Assembly (NCBI RefSeq): GCF_036226445.1
Contig: NZ_CP108474.1
Coordinates: forward strand, 1,798,001 to 1,862,000
DNA length: 64,000 bases
Source of the DNA: Streptomyces sp. NBC_01255
Lineage (GTDB): Bacteria > Actinomycetota > Actinomycetes > Streptomycetales > Streptomycetaceae
Direction of reading: 5' to 3'
Under the pieces are notes generated by a model. That model worked only from the letters and a program-made list of their open reading frames with translations, was not told the DNA's origin and made no database searches. Positions within the stretch are counted from its first letter, which is position 1; the number at the start of each line of letters is the position of its first letter. A program made the position numbers and the translations under genes. Shown piece by piece: positions 43,448 through 53,169 of the stretch.

Positions 43448-43560
43448 GCAAAGAGCACTACTACGATCGACCGCGGGAAACTGACCATCCCTCAGAGCGA
43501 ACCGAAGCGAACTCCGCCGCCGCGCGGCTCCGCTCCAAGAAGCCGATCCCTCCCAGGACC

Positions 43561-43575
43561 GAAGCCCCGGGCTTC
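43561..43575. repeat. GAAGCCC-C-GGGCTTC palindrome near the tnpB left side
   Basis: A 7-1-7 palindrome 114 bases upstream of tnpB. Subterminal hairpins of this type mark IS605-type ends, so it may be the left end or a relic of another element. The 227-base gap 43448-43674 shows no gene. Confidence 0.4.
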
Positions 43576-43674
43576 CTGACTCAGCAGGAGAGGGGTGAAG
43601 ATCCGCACCCGCTCGGAGGAGCGCACCGCGATTCTCTCCCCGTGCGCCCCGCGACCGCCGCTATCCACTGGTAC

Positions 43675-44340
43675 ATGATCAAGAACCTGATGCGCGGCCT
43701 CGCGCCGCTCGCGCTGATCCTGTCCCCCCTCGCCGTCCCCTCCCCCGCCCTCTCCGCCGGCGTCGTCCTCTTCCCCGACGCGCTCGCCGAACTCACCGAG
43801 GCCTCCGAGGACCCGGACGGCTACAAGGAGTCGGCGTTCCGCCACTGGAACCAGGGCCTCGACGCGGCGGACGGCTGCGACACCCGCGCCGAGGTCCTCG
43901 TCGCCGAGGCCGTCGACGCCCCGAAGGCGGGCGCGGGCTGCGCCCTGACCGGGGGCCGGTGGACCTCGTACTACGACGGGCAGAACGTCACCGACCCGGC
44001 CGCGCTCCGCGTCGACCACGTCGTCGCGCTCGAAGAGGCCTGGCAGTCGGGGGCCTCCGGCTGGACGGCCGCCCGGCGCGAGAAGTACGCCAACGACCAG
44101 GGAGCCGCCGCGACCCTCGTCGCCGTCACGGCCCGCAGCCAGAAGGAGAAGGCCGGCCGCGACCCCGCCGAGTGGGTGCCCGCGGACAACGCCCGGTACT
44201 GCCGCTACGTCGGCGAGTGGGTCAGCACCAAGCTGCGCTGGGGCCTGTCCGCCGACAAGGACGAGGTGGAGGCGCTCAAGCTGTTCGCCGACGGTCCGTG
44301 CGAGGACACGGTCGTGCACCGCTCGACGGCGCCTCACTAG
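43675..44340 (+). CDS. Secreted HNH-type nuclease (DUF1524/GmrSD C-terminal-like)
   Basis: 221 residues from ATG 43675. Signal peptide of about 28 residues (LAPLALILSPLAVPSPALSA), then RHWNQGLDAADGCDTRAEVL, TGGRWTSYYDG, the nuclease core LRVDHVVALEEAWQSGASGW with catalytic His115, and REKYAND. The downstream LVAVTARSQKEKAGRDPAEWVP lacks the Asn common at the third HNH position (Ser/Gln here). Likely an extracellular nuclease for nutrient scavenging. Its 3' end overlaps the convergent MFS gene by 65 bases. Confidence 0.9.
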   Translation: MIKNLMRGLAPLALILSPLAVPSPALSAGVVLFPDALAELTEASEDPDGYKESAFRHWNQGLDAADGCDTRAEVLVAEAVDAPKAGAGCALTGGRWTSYYDGQNVTDPAALRVDHVVALEEAWQSGASGWTAARREKYANDQGAAATLVAVTARSQKEKAGRDPAEWVPADNARYCRYVGEWVSTKLRWGLSADKDEVEALKLFADGPCEDTVVHRSTAPH

Positions 44341-45535
44341 GAAGCGGTTCCCGGGTACCCCGGTCGGCCCGGTCGGCCCGGTCGGCCCGGTCGGCCCGGG
44401 CGAGCGCCAGGGTCACGGTGAGCGAGGCGAGGGCGAGCAGCACCATCCCCGTACGCGGTGACGTGTACTGGGCGAGGGTGCCCGCCAGCGCCGCGCTCAC
44501 CCCCTGGAGGGCGAGCATCCCGGAAGTGTGCAGCCCGAGCGCGTGACCGCTCAGCTCGGCCGGTACCAGGGCCATCAGCCGTTCCTGGTGCAGCAGGCTC
44601 GCTCCGTACCCGACGGCCGAGACGGCGACGAAGGCGAGCGCGAGCGGTAGCCCCGGGTCGAGGGCGAAGAGCAGGAACGGGGCGGCGAGCAGCGCCTGGA
44701 GCGGGAAGCGGAGCCGGCCGCGCAGCCGCGCCGGTACGAAGCGGCCGACGGTGAGGTCCCCCACCAGCATCCCGAGCGCAGCGAAGGCGAAGAGGAGGCC
44801 GGCGCGCTCGGGGTCGTACGGCACGAAGAGCGACTCGCAGCCCACGATCAGTCCGTTGGGCAGCCAGAGGGCCAGGTAGGTGCGGCGACGCGCGGGCGAG
44901 GACCAGAGCCGCCGGTTGGTGCGCCAGGTCTCGGCGACCGAGGCACGCCCCGCGGCACGGGGCGCCCGCTCCGCGAGGCCGAACCGGGCGAGGAGGGCCG
45001 CGGCGAGGTAGAGCGCCGCGCCGACGAGGACCGTGCCGCGCGGCGAGAGGAGCGCGACGAGGACGCCGCCGGTCGCGAAGCCGCCGATCTGACAGACGCC
45101 GACGGCCATGTTCGTCACGGAGCGGCCGAGGAGATAGTCCTCGCGGGGCAGGATCTCGTTGAGGAGCCCGTGGCGCACGCCCCCGCCGAGTGAGGCCGCG
45201 AGCCCCTCGGCGAGGAGCACCACGAAGACGGCCCAGGTCGGCAGGGCGGGGAGCGCCAGGAGGGCGGTGCCGAGGGCGAAGAAGAGCGCGAGCCCGGCGA
45301 TCGTGGCGCGCGGCCGCAAACGGTCGGCCGCCGAGAGCAGGGTGGTCGCGCCGATCAGCTGGGCGAGGGAGGGCCCGAAGAGCGCGAGGGCGGAGAGGAG
45401 CGGGGAGCCGGTCTCGCGGAACACGAGCGTGGCGAGACCGAGCCCGGCGATGGTCTGGGCGGCGTTGTGGGCGGAGCCCGTGAGGAAGAGCGGGGTGAAC
45501 TCGGGGGTACGGAAGAGGGTGCGGTAGCGGGGCAT
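44276..45535 (-). CDS. MFS efflux transporter
   Basis: 419 residues from ATG 45535 (MPRYRTLF). Eleven or twelve membrane helices; the first, FTPLFLTGSAHNAAQTIAGLGLATLVFRETGSP, is typical of MFS_1/MFS_3 drug exporters. After the last helix is a tail with repeated ADR triplets, encoded by a 9-bp tandem repeat, and then a random-looking stretch that overlaps the nuclease gene on the opposite strand. Divergent from an ArsR-like regulator with a dyad between, so it is probably induced by its substrate through that regulator. Confidence 0.88.
   Translation of the reverse strand: MPRYRTLFRTPEFTPLFLTGSAHNAAQTIAGLGLATLVFRETGSPLLSALALFGPSLAQLIGATTLLSAADRLRPRATIAGLALFFALGTALLALPALPTWAVFVVLLAEGLAASLGGGVRHGLLNEILPREDYLLGRSVTNMAVGVCQIGGFATGGVLVALLSPRGTVLVGAALYLAAALLARFGLAERAPRAAGRASVAETWRTNRRLWSSPARRRTYLALWLPNGLIVGCESLFVPYDPERAGLLFAFAALGMLVGDLTVGRFVPARLRGRLRFPLQALLAAPFLLFALDPGLPLALAFVAVSAVGYGASLLHQERLMALVPAELSGHALGLHTSGMLALQGVSAALAGTLAQYTSPRTGMVLLALASLTVTLALARADRADRADRADRGTREPLPSEAPSSGARPCPRTDRRRTA
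44361..44396. repeat. 9-bp tandem repeat (four copies) in the MFS C-terminus
   Basis: CGGTCGGCC repeated four times without mismatch, encoding ADRADRADRADR on the minus strand. Copy number may vary by slippage without shifting the frame. Confidence 0.75.
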
Positions 45536-45572
45536 GCGAGGAGCTTCGGGGACACCGGGCAACGGGGATATT

Positions 45573-45592
45573 GTTTCGCTCGGTGGCGAAAC
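45573..45592. promoter_or_regulatory. Inverted repeat GTTTCGC-N6-GCGAAAC, candidate ArsR-like operator
   Basis: Perfect 7-bp arms (45573-45579 and 45586-45592) lie in the 91-base gap between the divergent MFS gene and the regulator, the classical place for an efflux-regulator operator. No T-run. Confidence 0.6.
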
Positions 45593-45626
45593 CAACGGGT
45601 CGTGGCGAAGGTGCGGTCGTAGGCGT

Positions 45627-46613
45627 ATGGGCTGGTGGCAGATCGGTACGGACTCGCTCGCGGGGAGTCGTTTCGTCGTCTCGCCGCTGACCGAGACGAT
45701 CGCGGCGCTGAAGATCCTGCACGCGGCCTCGGGCTCCCACCCGGGCGAGCAGGCCTGGCTGGCCCGGCACCTCCCCGCCTACCGGGCGCGCCTGGCGGCC
45801 GAACCGCTCGACGGTCTGCTCGTCGGTGCCGCGATCGGTCGGACGTGGAACGCGGACTTCCTGACACCGACGCCGCTCGGCGAGGGCGAGCAGTCCTTCG
45901 AGGAGGAGGTCGAGGCCGTCCGCGCGGCCGATCCGGCCGCTGCCGTACCGCAGTTGGCCGTCGCGCTCGGCGGTCCCGTACCGGAGCCGCTGCGCTCGGC
46001 CCGCGACCTGCCGGAGCGGATGGCCGGGGTCCTGACGTGGGTGTGGCGGGAGACCGTGCTGCCGGACTGGGCGCGACGCCGGAGGATCCTCGAAGCCGAT
46101 GTGGTGGCGCGGACGGCCCAGTTGGTCCGGGGCGGCTGGGCGGCGGCACTCGACGAGCTGTGCCCGGGGAAGATGCGCTGGCTGGGCGACGGCCGGCTCC
46201 AGGTCAACTCACGGAACTATCCGCCCCGTTCCGTCGACGGCGGCCGTCTGCTGTTCGTGCCGGTGACCGCGAACACGGGGTGGGTGTCGTGGGAGGGGAC
46301 GGAGCGCTACGCGGTGGTGTACGCGTGTGCGGGCGTCCTGGCGGACAGCGCGGGGCCCGTCGTGCCCCAGGCGCTCGGGGCGCTGCTCGGCACGGCCCGG
46401 GCGGGCGTGCTCGTACGACTCGAAACTCCCAAGTCCACCAGCCAATTGGTGGCGCTGACCGGACAGGGGCTCGGCTCGGTGGGCCGCCACCTGAAGGTGC
46501 TGCTCGACGCCGGGCTCGTACGCAGGGGCCGGGCGGGACGCTCGGTCCTGTACGAGTGGACGGACGCGGGCGCGGTGCTGGTGACGGCGCCCGGGGGCGT
46601 ACGGGAGGGGTGA
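45627..46613 (+). CDS. ArsR-like winged-helix regulator with long N-terminal domain
   Basis: 328 residues from ATG 45627. A long N-terminal helical domain (about 1-230; WWQIGTDSLAGSRFVVSPLTETIAALKILH) of the DUF5937 kind is followed by a C-terminal winged helix (about 240-315): LGTARAGVLVRLETPKSTSQLVALTGQGLGSVGRHLKVLLDAGLVRRGRAGRSVLYEW. This domain order is typical of an actinobacterial ArsR-like subgroup. No cysteine metal site is evident. Probably represses the divergent MFS gene. Confidence 0.85.
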   Translation: MGWWQIGTDSLAGSRFVVSPLTETIAALKILHAASGSHPGEQAWLARHLPAYRARLAAEPLDGLLVGAAIGRTWNADFLTPTPLGEGEQSFEEEVEAVRAADPAAAVPQLAVALGGPVPEPLRSARDLPERMAGVLTWVWRETVLPDWARRRRILEADVVARTAQLVRGGWAAALDELCPGKMRWLGDGRLQVNSRNYPPRSVDGGRLLFVPVTANTGWVSWEGTERYAVVYACAGVLADSAGPVVPQALGALLGTARAGVLVRLETPKSTSQLVALTGQGLGSVGRHLKVLLDAGLVRRGRAGRSVLYEWTDAGAVLVTAPGGVREG

Positions 46614-46621
46614 ACGCGGAG

Positions 46622-46657
46622 CGGCCCCCGTCCCGGTGCTCCTCGGGACGGGGGCCG
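46622..46657. terminator. Bidirectional terminator hairpin
   Basis: A 14-bp GC stem (46622-46635 with 46644-46657, 8-base loop) lies between the stops of the ArsR-like gene and the convergent gcl gene. Confidence 0.75.
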
Positions 46658-46691
46658 TGTCACTGCGGCCGGGATCGGACCTTCAGGTCCT

Positions 46692-48479
<1,788 letters not shown>

Positions 48480-48549
48480 GGGAGTGCTCCTGCTTCGGCC
48501 GGTCGGAGACAAACGCACCCGGCGGCTCGGGGAGCCCGGGGAGGCTTGT

Positions 48550-48617
48550 TTCCGTAATGCGGAAATACTGTTCTGCTATACGGAAGCAATGTAGGTCGGG
48601 TCCCGGAGAACCGTCAA
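48550..48617 (-). promoter_or_regulatory. gcl promoter with paired 15-mer operator
   Basis: Minus-strand -35 TTGACG (48617-48612), 18-base spacer, -10 TACATT (48593-48588). Downstream lie the degenerate TTCTGCTATACGGAA (48571-48585) and the perfect TTCCGTAATGCGGAA (48550-48564, read on the plus strand), exactly 21 bp apart, in the start-site region, fit to block initiation. Confidence 0.6.
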
Positions 48618-48715
48618 GAGAAGTCCGCCTCGCGGGATCAGCGAAGTGGCCGAACTCCCTCCCCCGAGGTGGCCGATGGGTGGACGATGGGGCGGAACGA
48701 CAGGGGGTAAGGGTT

Positions 48716-50026
48716 GTGGCTGAGTCGGTACCGGTGCGCTGTCCGGAATGCCAGCGGACGCAGGCGTACGCGGCGCCCGTCTTCCCCTGCGCGTGCGGGA
48801 GCCCGGTGGCGCCGCCGGTGACGGCGGGCGGGACGGCGGAACCGATCACGCACCGGAACTGGACGGACGAGTGGGTCACCGTCCGCTGCGGCGCCTGCGG
48901 CCGCGAGGACGACTGGCCCCACCCGGAGCTGGGCTGCGCCTGCGGCACGGTCCTCCGGGTCCCGGTCCAGCCGGTGCGGCCGATGGGCGCGGAGCCCGAC
49001 GCGAGCGGGGGCGCCGGTGACGGGGCGGCTCATGGCCGCCGGGAGCCGGACGTCCCTGGCGGGACGGGGGCCGTCGGCTCACGGCCCGACGCCCTCCGGC
49101 GGGCCGAGGTGCCGCGACCGGCCGAGCGGAGCGCGCCCTTCCCCGGGCCGGCCCTTCAGCCGCCCCTCACCCCTCCCTCCCCTCCCTCCGCGGACGGGCC
49201 CGGCTCGGCCGCGCCGAACGCGGGCCCGGCGGGCAGGTCCGGCCCCTCGGAACCGTCCGGTACGCGCCCGGGCACCGACCCGCGCGGCCCGGGGCTCATC
49301 CCGCCGACGGCCACCGGCGGGACCTTCGGCGCCCGGCCCGAAGGGGCGCCCCTGCACCCCGGTACGAGCGGGCTGTCCGGCGCGCCGGGAGCGGAGGCCC
49401 CCGGCGGCCCGGCCCGGCCCCGGGCGTTCGGACCCGGCTCGGAGTGGTTCGGCCCGGGACCGGCCGCCCCGGACGGGAGCACGCCGGGCGGCCCGGACCG
49501 CAGGATCCCGGGCGGCCCCGACGGCAGCGCTCCGGGCGGCCGGGACGTCCCGCCGCGGGCAGGCGCGCACCGCACGTTCGCCGAGCGGTACCCCGCGCAC
49601 ATCCCGCTGCCGCCCACGGCCCCGCGCCCCGGACCGGTGCGGGGCACCTTCCGGCCGGTGACGATCCGGACCGCGCGGGACGCGGTGGCCGCGGCCGCCG
49701 GGTACCTCCGCTGGCTCGGGTTCCGGGACGTGGTCCAGCCCGAGGACCGCCCCGCCTCCGGCGTGGACCTACGGGCGCCGGGCCTCGTCGCCCAGGTGGA
49801 TCCGAGCACGCGGCCCGCCGGGCTGCGGGCCGTCGAGTGCCTCTGGCTCAACGGCCTGAGCACCCCCGACACGAGCGTGAGCGTGTTCTTCTCGCTGGCC
49901 GGCTACACCCCGGAAGCGCGCAAGCGGGCCGCCGAGATCGGCCTCCCGCTCTTCGTCCTCGACCTGACGGGCACCCCGCAGCCCGCCAACCACGCCGCCG
50001 ACGAACTGGCCGCCGACGGCGCCTGA
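48716..50026 (+). CDS. Zinc-ribbon, Pro-rich linker and degenerate restriction-endonuclease-like domain
   Basis: 436 residues, GTG start. N-terminal Cys pairs CPEC/CACG and CGAC/CACG (about 9-31 and 58-77) look like two zinc ribbons. A disordered Pro/Gly linker of about 220 residues follows. The C-terminal part (about 310-425) has the Mrr-like order AVAAAAGYLRWLGF, GVDLRAPGLVAQVDPSTRPAG and the helical VFFSLAGYTPEARKRAAEIGLPLFVLDL. The usual catalytic Q-V-K is AQVD here: the Lys is replaced. So it may be a binding-only nuclease fold. Function unknown. Confidence 0.7.
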   Translation: MAESVPVRCPECQRTQAYAAPVFPCACGSPVAPPVTAGGTAEPITHRNWTDEWVTVRCGACGREDDWPHPELGCACGTVLRVPVQPVRPMGAEPDASGGAGDGAAHGRREPDVPGGTGAVGSRPDALRRAEVPRPAERSAPFPGPALQPPLTPPSPPSADGPGSAAPNAGPAGRSGPSEPSGTRPGTDPRGPGLIPPTATGGTFGARPEGAPLHPGTSGLSGAPGAEAPGGPARPRAFGPGSEWFGPGPAAPDGSTPGGPDRRIPGGPDGSAPGGRDVPPRAGAHRTFAERYPAHIPLPPTAPRPGPVRGTFRPVTIRTARDAVAAAAGYLRWLGFRDVVQPEDRPASGVDLRAPGLVAQVDPSTRPAGLRAVECLWLNGLSTPDTSVSVFFSLAGYTPEARKRAAEIGLPLFVLDLTGTPQPANHAADELAADGA

Positions 50027-50150
50027 CCCTCCCGCCGGGGCCGCGCGCACCTCACCGCGCCCCCGCCCACAACACCTCGCCATCCGAAACCGGCCATTCA
50101 CGCGTGACGATCACGCTCCCCCGGGCACAACACCCTCGGGGGGTGGCGTC

Positions 50151-50981
50151 ATGTCGACGGCGATGTGGTGGTTCATCGGGGTGGCCTGCGCGGAACTGGT
50201 GCTCGCCGCCTTGCTGTTGCGAACCCGCAGCCAGGAAAGCGGAGCGTGGCCCGGGGGCGCCGAGCCACCGCCGCAGGCCCTCGCGCTGCTGCGGGGAGGG
50301 CGCCGGGCGGCCGTCACGGTCGCGCTCGTGGCACTGCACCAGCGAGGTGCGGTCGCCGCCGGCCGCAAACGTACAATTCGGGCCAACGGAGGGCCGGGCC
50401 GGACCCGTGACCCCGTACAGCTCGGGGTGCACGGCGCTCTGCACCGGGCCCTGGCGCTGCGGGCGCTCGCCCTGCGCCCCGAGGCGCGGCGGGCCGTGGA
50501 CGCCCTGCACGGCGAGCTCGGCCGGGCCGGTCTGCTGCGGCCGACCGCCCGGCTGCGGGCCGCCCGCGCCCTGCTCGTCTGCGTCCCGCTGACGGTCGGC
50601 GCCGGACTGCTCTTCTCCTGGGCGCGCCACGGCCACGGAGGCGGGTACGCCGACGGATCCGGCGGCGTGGGTCTCGTCGTCGCGGTCGCCGTGCCGCCGG
50701 TCCTCGCCGCGGTGGTGCTGCTGCGCCTGCGGCCGGCCACGCGGGCCGCCCGGCACCTGCTCGCCGGCCTGCGGGAACGGCATCCGCTGCCGGCCCACCG
50801 GCGCGAGGTGACGGACGGACGGCTCGTCCAGCTGTACGTGGCGCTGTACGGGGATCCGGCGCTGGCCCTGTTCCTGCCCCGCTTCTCCCGGGACGGCGGG
50901 CTGCTCGACCGCCCGCGCGAGCCGGACGAGAACCGGCCGCCGCCGGAGCCGGGCGGGGGGACGGGCCGCACCGCTCGCTGA
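50151..50981 (+). CDS. TIGR04222-type membrane protein
   Basis: 276 residues. N-terminal helix (5-23), a soluble Leu/Arg-rich part with LRGGRRAAVTVALVALHQRGAVAA, two helices (about 138-158 and 172-192) and an Arg/Pro-rich tail. The motif pattern 'RGG.R....ALVAL..RG.V' matches the TIGR04222 domain of Streptomyces proteins of unknown function. No catalytic motif. ATG 50151 chosen from coding pattern; ribosome site weak. Confidence 0.75.
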   Translation: MSTAMWWFIGVACAELVLAALLLRTRSQESGAWPGGAEPPPQALALLRGGRRAAVTVALVALHQRGAVAAGRKRTIRANGGPGRTRDPVQLGVHGALHRALALRALALRPEARRAVDALHGELGRAGLLRPTARLRAARALLVCVPLTVGAGLLFSWARHGHGGGYADGSGGVGLVVAVAVPPVLAAVVLLRLRPATRAARHLLAGLRERHPLPAHRREVTDGRLVQLYVALYGDPALALFLPRFSRDGGLLDRPREPDENRPPPEPGGGTGRTAR

Positions 50982-51000
50982 CGCCGCGCCATACTGTCGT

Positions 51001-51516
51001 ATGCGCATCAGAGCGGCCGCTCCGGCCGAACTCCCGCTGCTCCAGGACATCGAACGGGCGGCGGGCGAGCCGTTCCGTTCTCTCGGCATGGCGGCGATCG
51101 CCGACGACGACCCCCTGCCCCTGGACGTCCTGGAGGCGTACCGCTGCGAGGGCCGGGCCTGGGTGGCGGTGGACACGGCCGACCGTCCGGTCGCCTATCT
51201 GCTCGCCGACACGGTCGACGGCTCGGCCCACATCGAGCAGGTGTCGGTGCACCCGGACGCCGCCCGCCGGGGCGTCGGGCGGGAGCTGATCGAGCACCTG
51301 GCAGCAGCCGCCAGGGAGCAGGGCCTGACGGCCCTGACCCTGACGACCTTCACCGAGGTCCCGTGGAACGCCCCGTACTACACCCGGCTCGGCTTCCGCC
51401 CGCTCGCCGACTCCGACCCGGCGCTCACGGACGGGCTGCGCGCCATCAGCCGCGCGGAGGCGGCACACGGCCTGTCGGTCTGGCCCCGGGTCTGCATGCG
51501 CCGAGAGGTCTGCTGA
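51001..51516 (+). CDS. GNAT-family N-acetyltransferase
   Basis: 171 residues. MRIRAAAPAELPLLQDIERAAGEPFRSLGM at the N-terminus, HIEQVSVHPDAARRGVGRELIEHLAAAARE with the acetyl-CoA loop RRGVGR (about 89-94), and the C-terminal VPWNAPYYTRLGFRPL typical of motif B. Acetylates an amine, perhaps an aminoglycoside, polyamine or amino acid; not specified by sequence. Confidence 0.9.
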   Translation: MRIRAAAPAELPLLQDIERAAGEPFRSLGMAAIADDDPLPLDVLEAYRCEGRAWVAVDTADRPVAYLLADTVDGSAHIEQVSVHPDAARRGVGRELIEHLAAAAREQGLTALTLTTFTEVPWNAPYYTRLGFRPLADSDPALTDGLRAISRAEAAHGLSVWPRVCMRREVC

Positions 51517-51561
51517 CGCGGGGGCGCCGCCGGCGCGGCAAGACCCGCTGCCGCGGGGCGG

Positions 51562-53169
51562 TCAGTCGGTCCCGTACCGCTGCCGCAGCTCCACCTTCCG
51601 GACCTTGCCGCTGACCGTCATGGGGAACTCGGTGAGGATCTCCACCCTGCGCGGGATCTTGTAGTGGGCGAGCCGGTCGCGGCAGAAGGCGGTGATCTCC
51701 TCCAGGCCCGGCGGGTCGGCCGGGTCGCGGGGGATCACGCAGGCCAGGATCTCCTCGCCGTACCGGGCGTCGGGCACGCCGACGACCTGGACGTCGGCGA
51801 TCTTGGCGTGCCCGTAGAGGAACTCCTCGATCTCGCGCGGGTACACGTTCTCCCCGCCCCGGATGATCATGTCCTTGATGCGGCCGACGATCTCGACGTA
51901 GCCGTCGTCCCGCATCACGGCCAGGTCCCCGGTGTGCATCCAGCGGCCCGCGTCGACGACCTCGGCGGTCTTCTCCGGCTCGTCCCAGTAGCCGAGCATC
52001 ACGCTGTAGCCGCGGGTGCACAGCTCCCCCGCCGTGCCGCGCTCCACGGTCAGTCCGGTCCCGGGGTCGACGACCTTGACCTCGACGTGCGGCAGGACCC
52101 GGCCGACGGTGCCGGTGCGGCGCTCCAGGTCGTCGTCGCGCCGGGTCTGGGTGGAGACGGGCGAGGTCTCGGTCATGCCGTAACAGATCGACACCTCCGC
52201 CATGTTCATCTCGGCGACGACCCGCTTCATCACCTCCACCGGGCACGGCGAGCCGGCCATGATCCCGGTGCGGAGCGTGGAGAGGTCGTAGGCGGCGAAG
52301 TCGGGGTGGTCGAGCTCGGCGATGAACATCGTCGGCACCCCGTACAGCGAGGTGCAGCGCTCCTCCTGCACGGCCCGGAGGGTGGCGGCGGGGTCGAACG
52401 ACGGCGCGGGGATCACCATGCAGGCGCCGTGCGAGGTGGCGGCCAGATTGCCCATCACCATGCCGAAACAGTGGTAGAACGGGACGGGGATGCAGATCCT
52501 GTCCTGCTCGCTGTAGGCGATCATCTCCCCGACGAAGTAACCGTTGTTGAGGATGTTGTGGTGGGAGAGGGTGGCCCCCTTCGGGAAGCCGGTGGTCCCC
52601 GAGGTGTACTGGATGTTGACCGGCTCGTCGCAGGAGAGCGGCTCGGAACGCAGCCCGCCCGCCGTACGCGCCAGCAACACGTCCCAGCTCGGGTCCCCGA
52701 AGTGCACGACCTCCCTCAACTCCGGACACTCCCCCCGTACTTCCTCGACCATGGCCCGGTAGTCGCTCGTCTTGTGGGCGAGCGAGGCGAAGAGCAGGGA
52801 GATGCCCGCCTGGTTCAGCACGTACACCAACTCGTGGGAGCGGTAGGCGGGGTTGATGGTGACCATGATCGCGCCGATGCGGGCGGTGGCGTACTGGACG
52901 AGGACCCACTCGGCGCAGTTCACCGCCCAGATCCCGACCCGGTCGCCCTTCCGGACGCCGCTGCCGAGCAGCGCGCCGGCCAACCGGTCGACGTCGGCGC
53001 CGAATTGGGCGTAGGTCCAGCGCCGTCCACCGGGGACGTCGACGAGGGCCTCCCGGTCGGGCCAGGTGGCGACGGCCCGGTCGAGGTTGGCGCCGACGGT
53101 GTCGCCGAGGAGGGCGGTGCCGGACACCCCGTGCGCGTACGAGAGTTCCGTGGTCGTCCCCTTGGTCAT
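51562..53169 (-). CDS. Fatty acyl-CoA synthetase (AMP-binding)
   Basis: 535 residues. Two-step adenylate/thioester enzyme. P-loop-like [11 protein letters not shown] at 188-198, [48 protein letters not shown], and the C-terminal catalytic Lys522 in VSGKVRK. Pattern is of medium- to long-chain fatty acyl-CoA ligases (FadD/FadK-like). Coupled by a 4-base overlap to the upstream second synthetase, so both are one operon. Confidence 0.92.
   Translation of the reverse strand: MTKGTTTELSYAHGVSGTALLGDTVGANLDRAVATWPDREALVDVPGGRRWTYAQFGADVDRLAGALLGSGVRKGDRVGIWAVNCAEWVLVQYATARIGAIMVTINPAYRSHELVYVLNQAGISLLFASLAHKTSDYRAMVEEVRGECPELREVVHFGDPSWDVLLARTAGGLRSEPLSCDEPVNIQYTSGTTGFPKGATLSHHNILNNGYFVGEMIAYSEQDRICIPVPFYHCFGMVMGNLAATSHGACMVIPAPSFDPAATLRAVQEERCTSLYGVPTMFIAELDHPDFAAYDLSTLRTGIMAGSPCPVEVMKRVVAEMNMAEVSICYGMTETSPVSTQTRRDDDLERRTGTVGRVLPHVEVKVVDPGTGLTVERGTAGELCTRGYSVMLGYWDEPEKTAEVVDAGRWMHTGDLAVMRDDGYVEIVGRIKDMIIRGGENVYPREIEEFLYGHAKIADVQVVGVPDARYGEEILACVIPRDPADPPGLEEITAFCRDRLAHYKIPRRVEILTEFPMTVSGKVRKVELRQRYGTD

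Larger units (their letters stand above)
42179..43470 (-). mobile_element. Solo IS200/IS605-family (IS1341-type) tnpB element
   Basis: One intact tnpB with no tnpA transposase. The right end is placed at the GTTGAC motif (minus strand, ending at 42179), preceded by a weak hairpin AAGCTCGATCCTCCAGGACC, as in many Streptomyces relatives that I recall ending in AGTTGAC. The left end is not sharply defined; it lies upstream of GTG 43447. No target duplication is expected for this family. It sits between the catalase and nuclease genes without breaking either. Confidence 0.7.
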
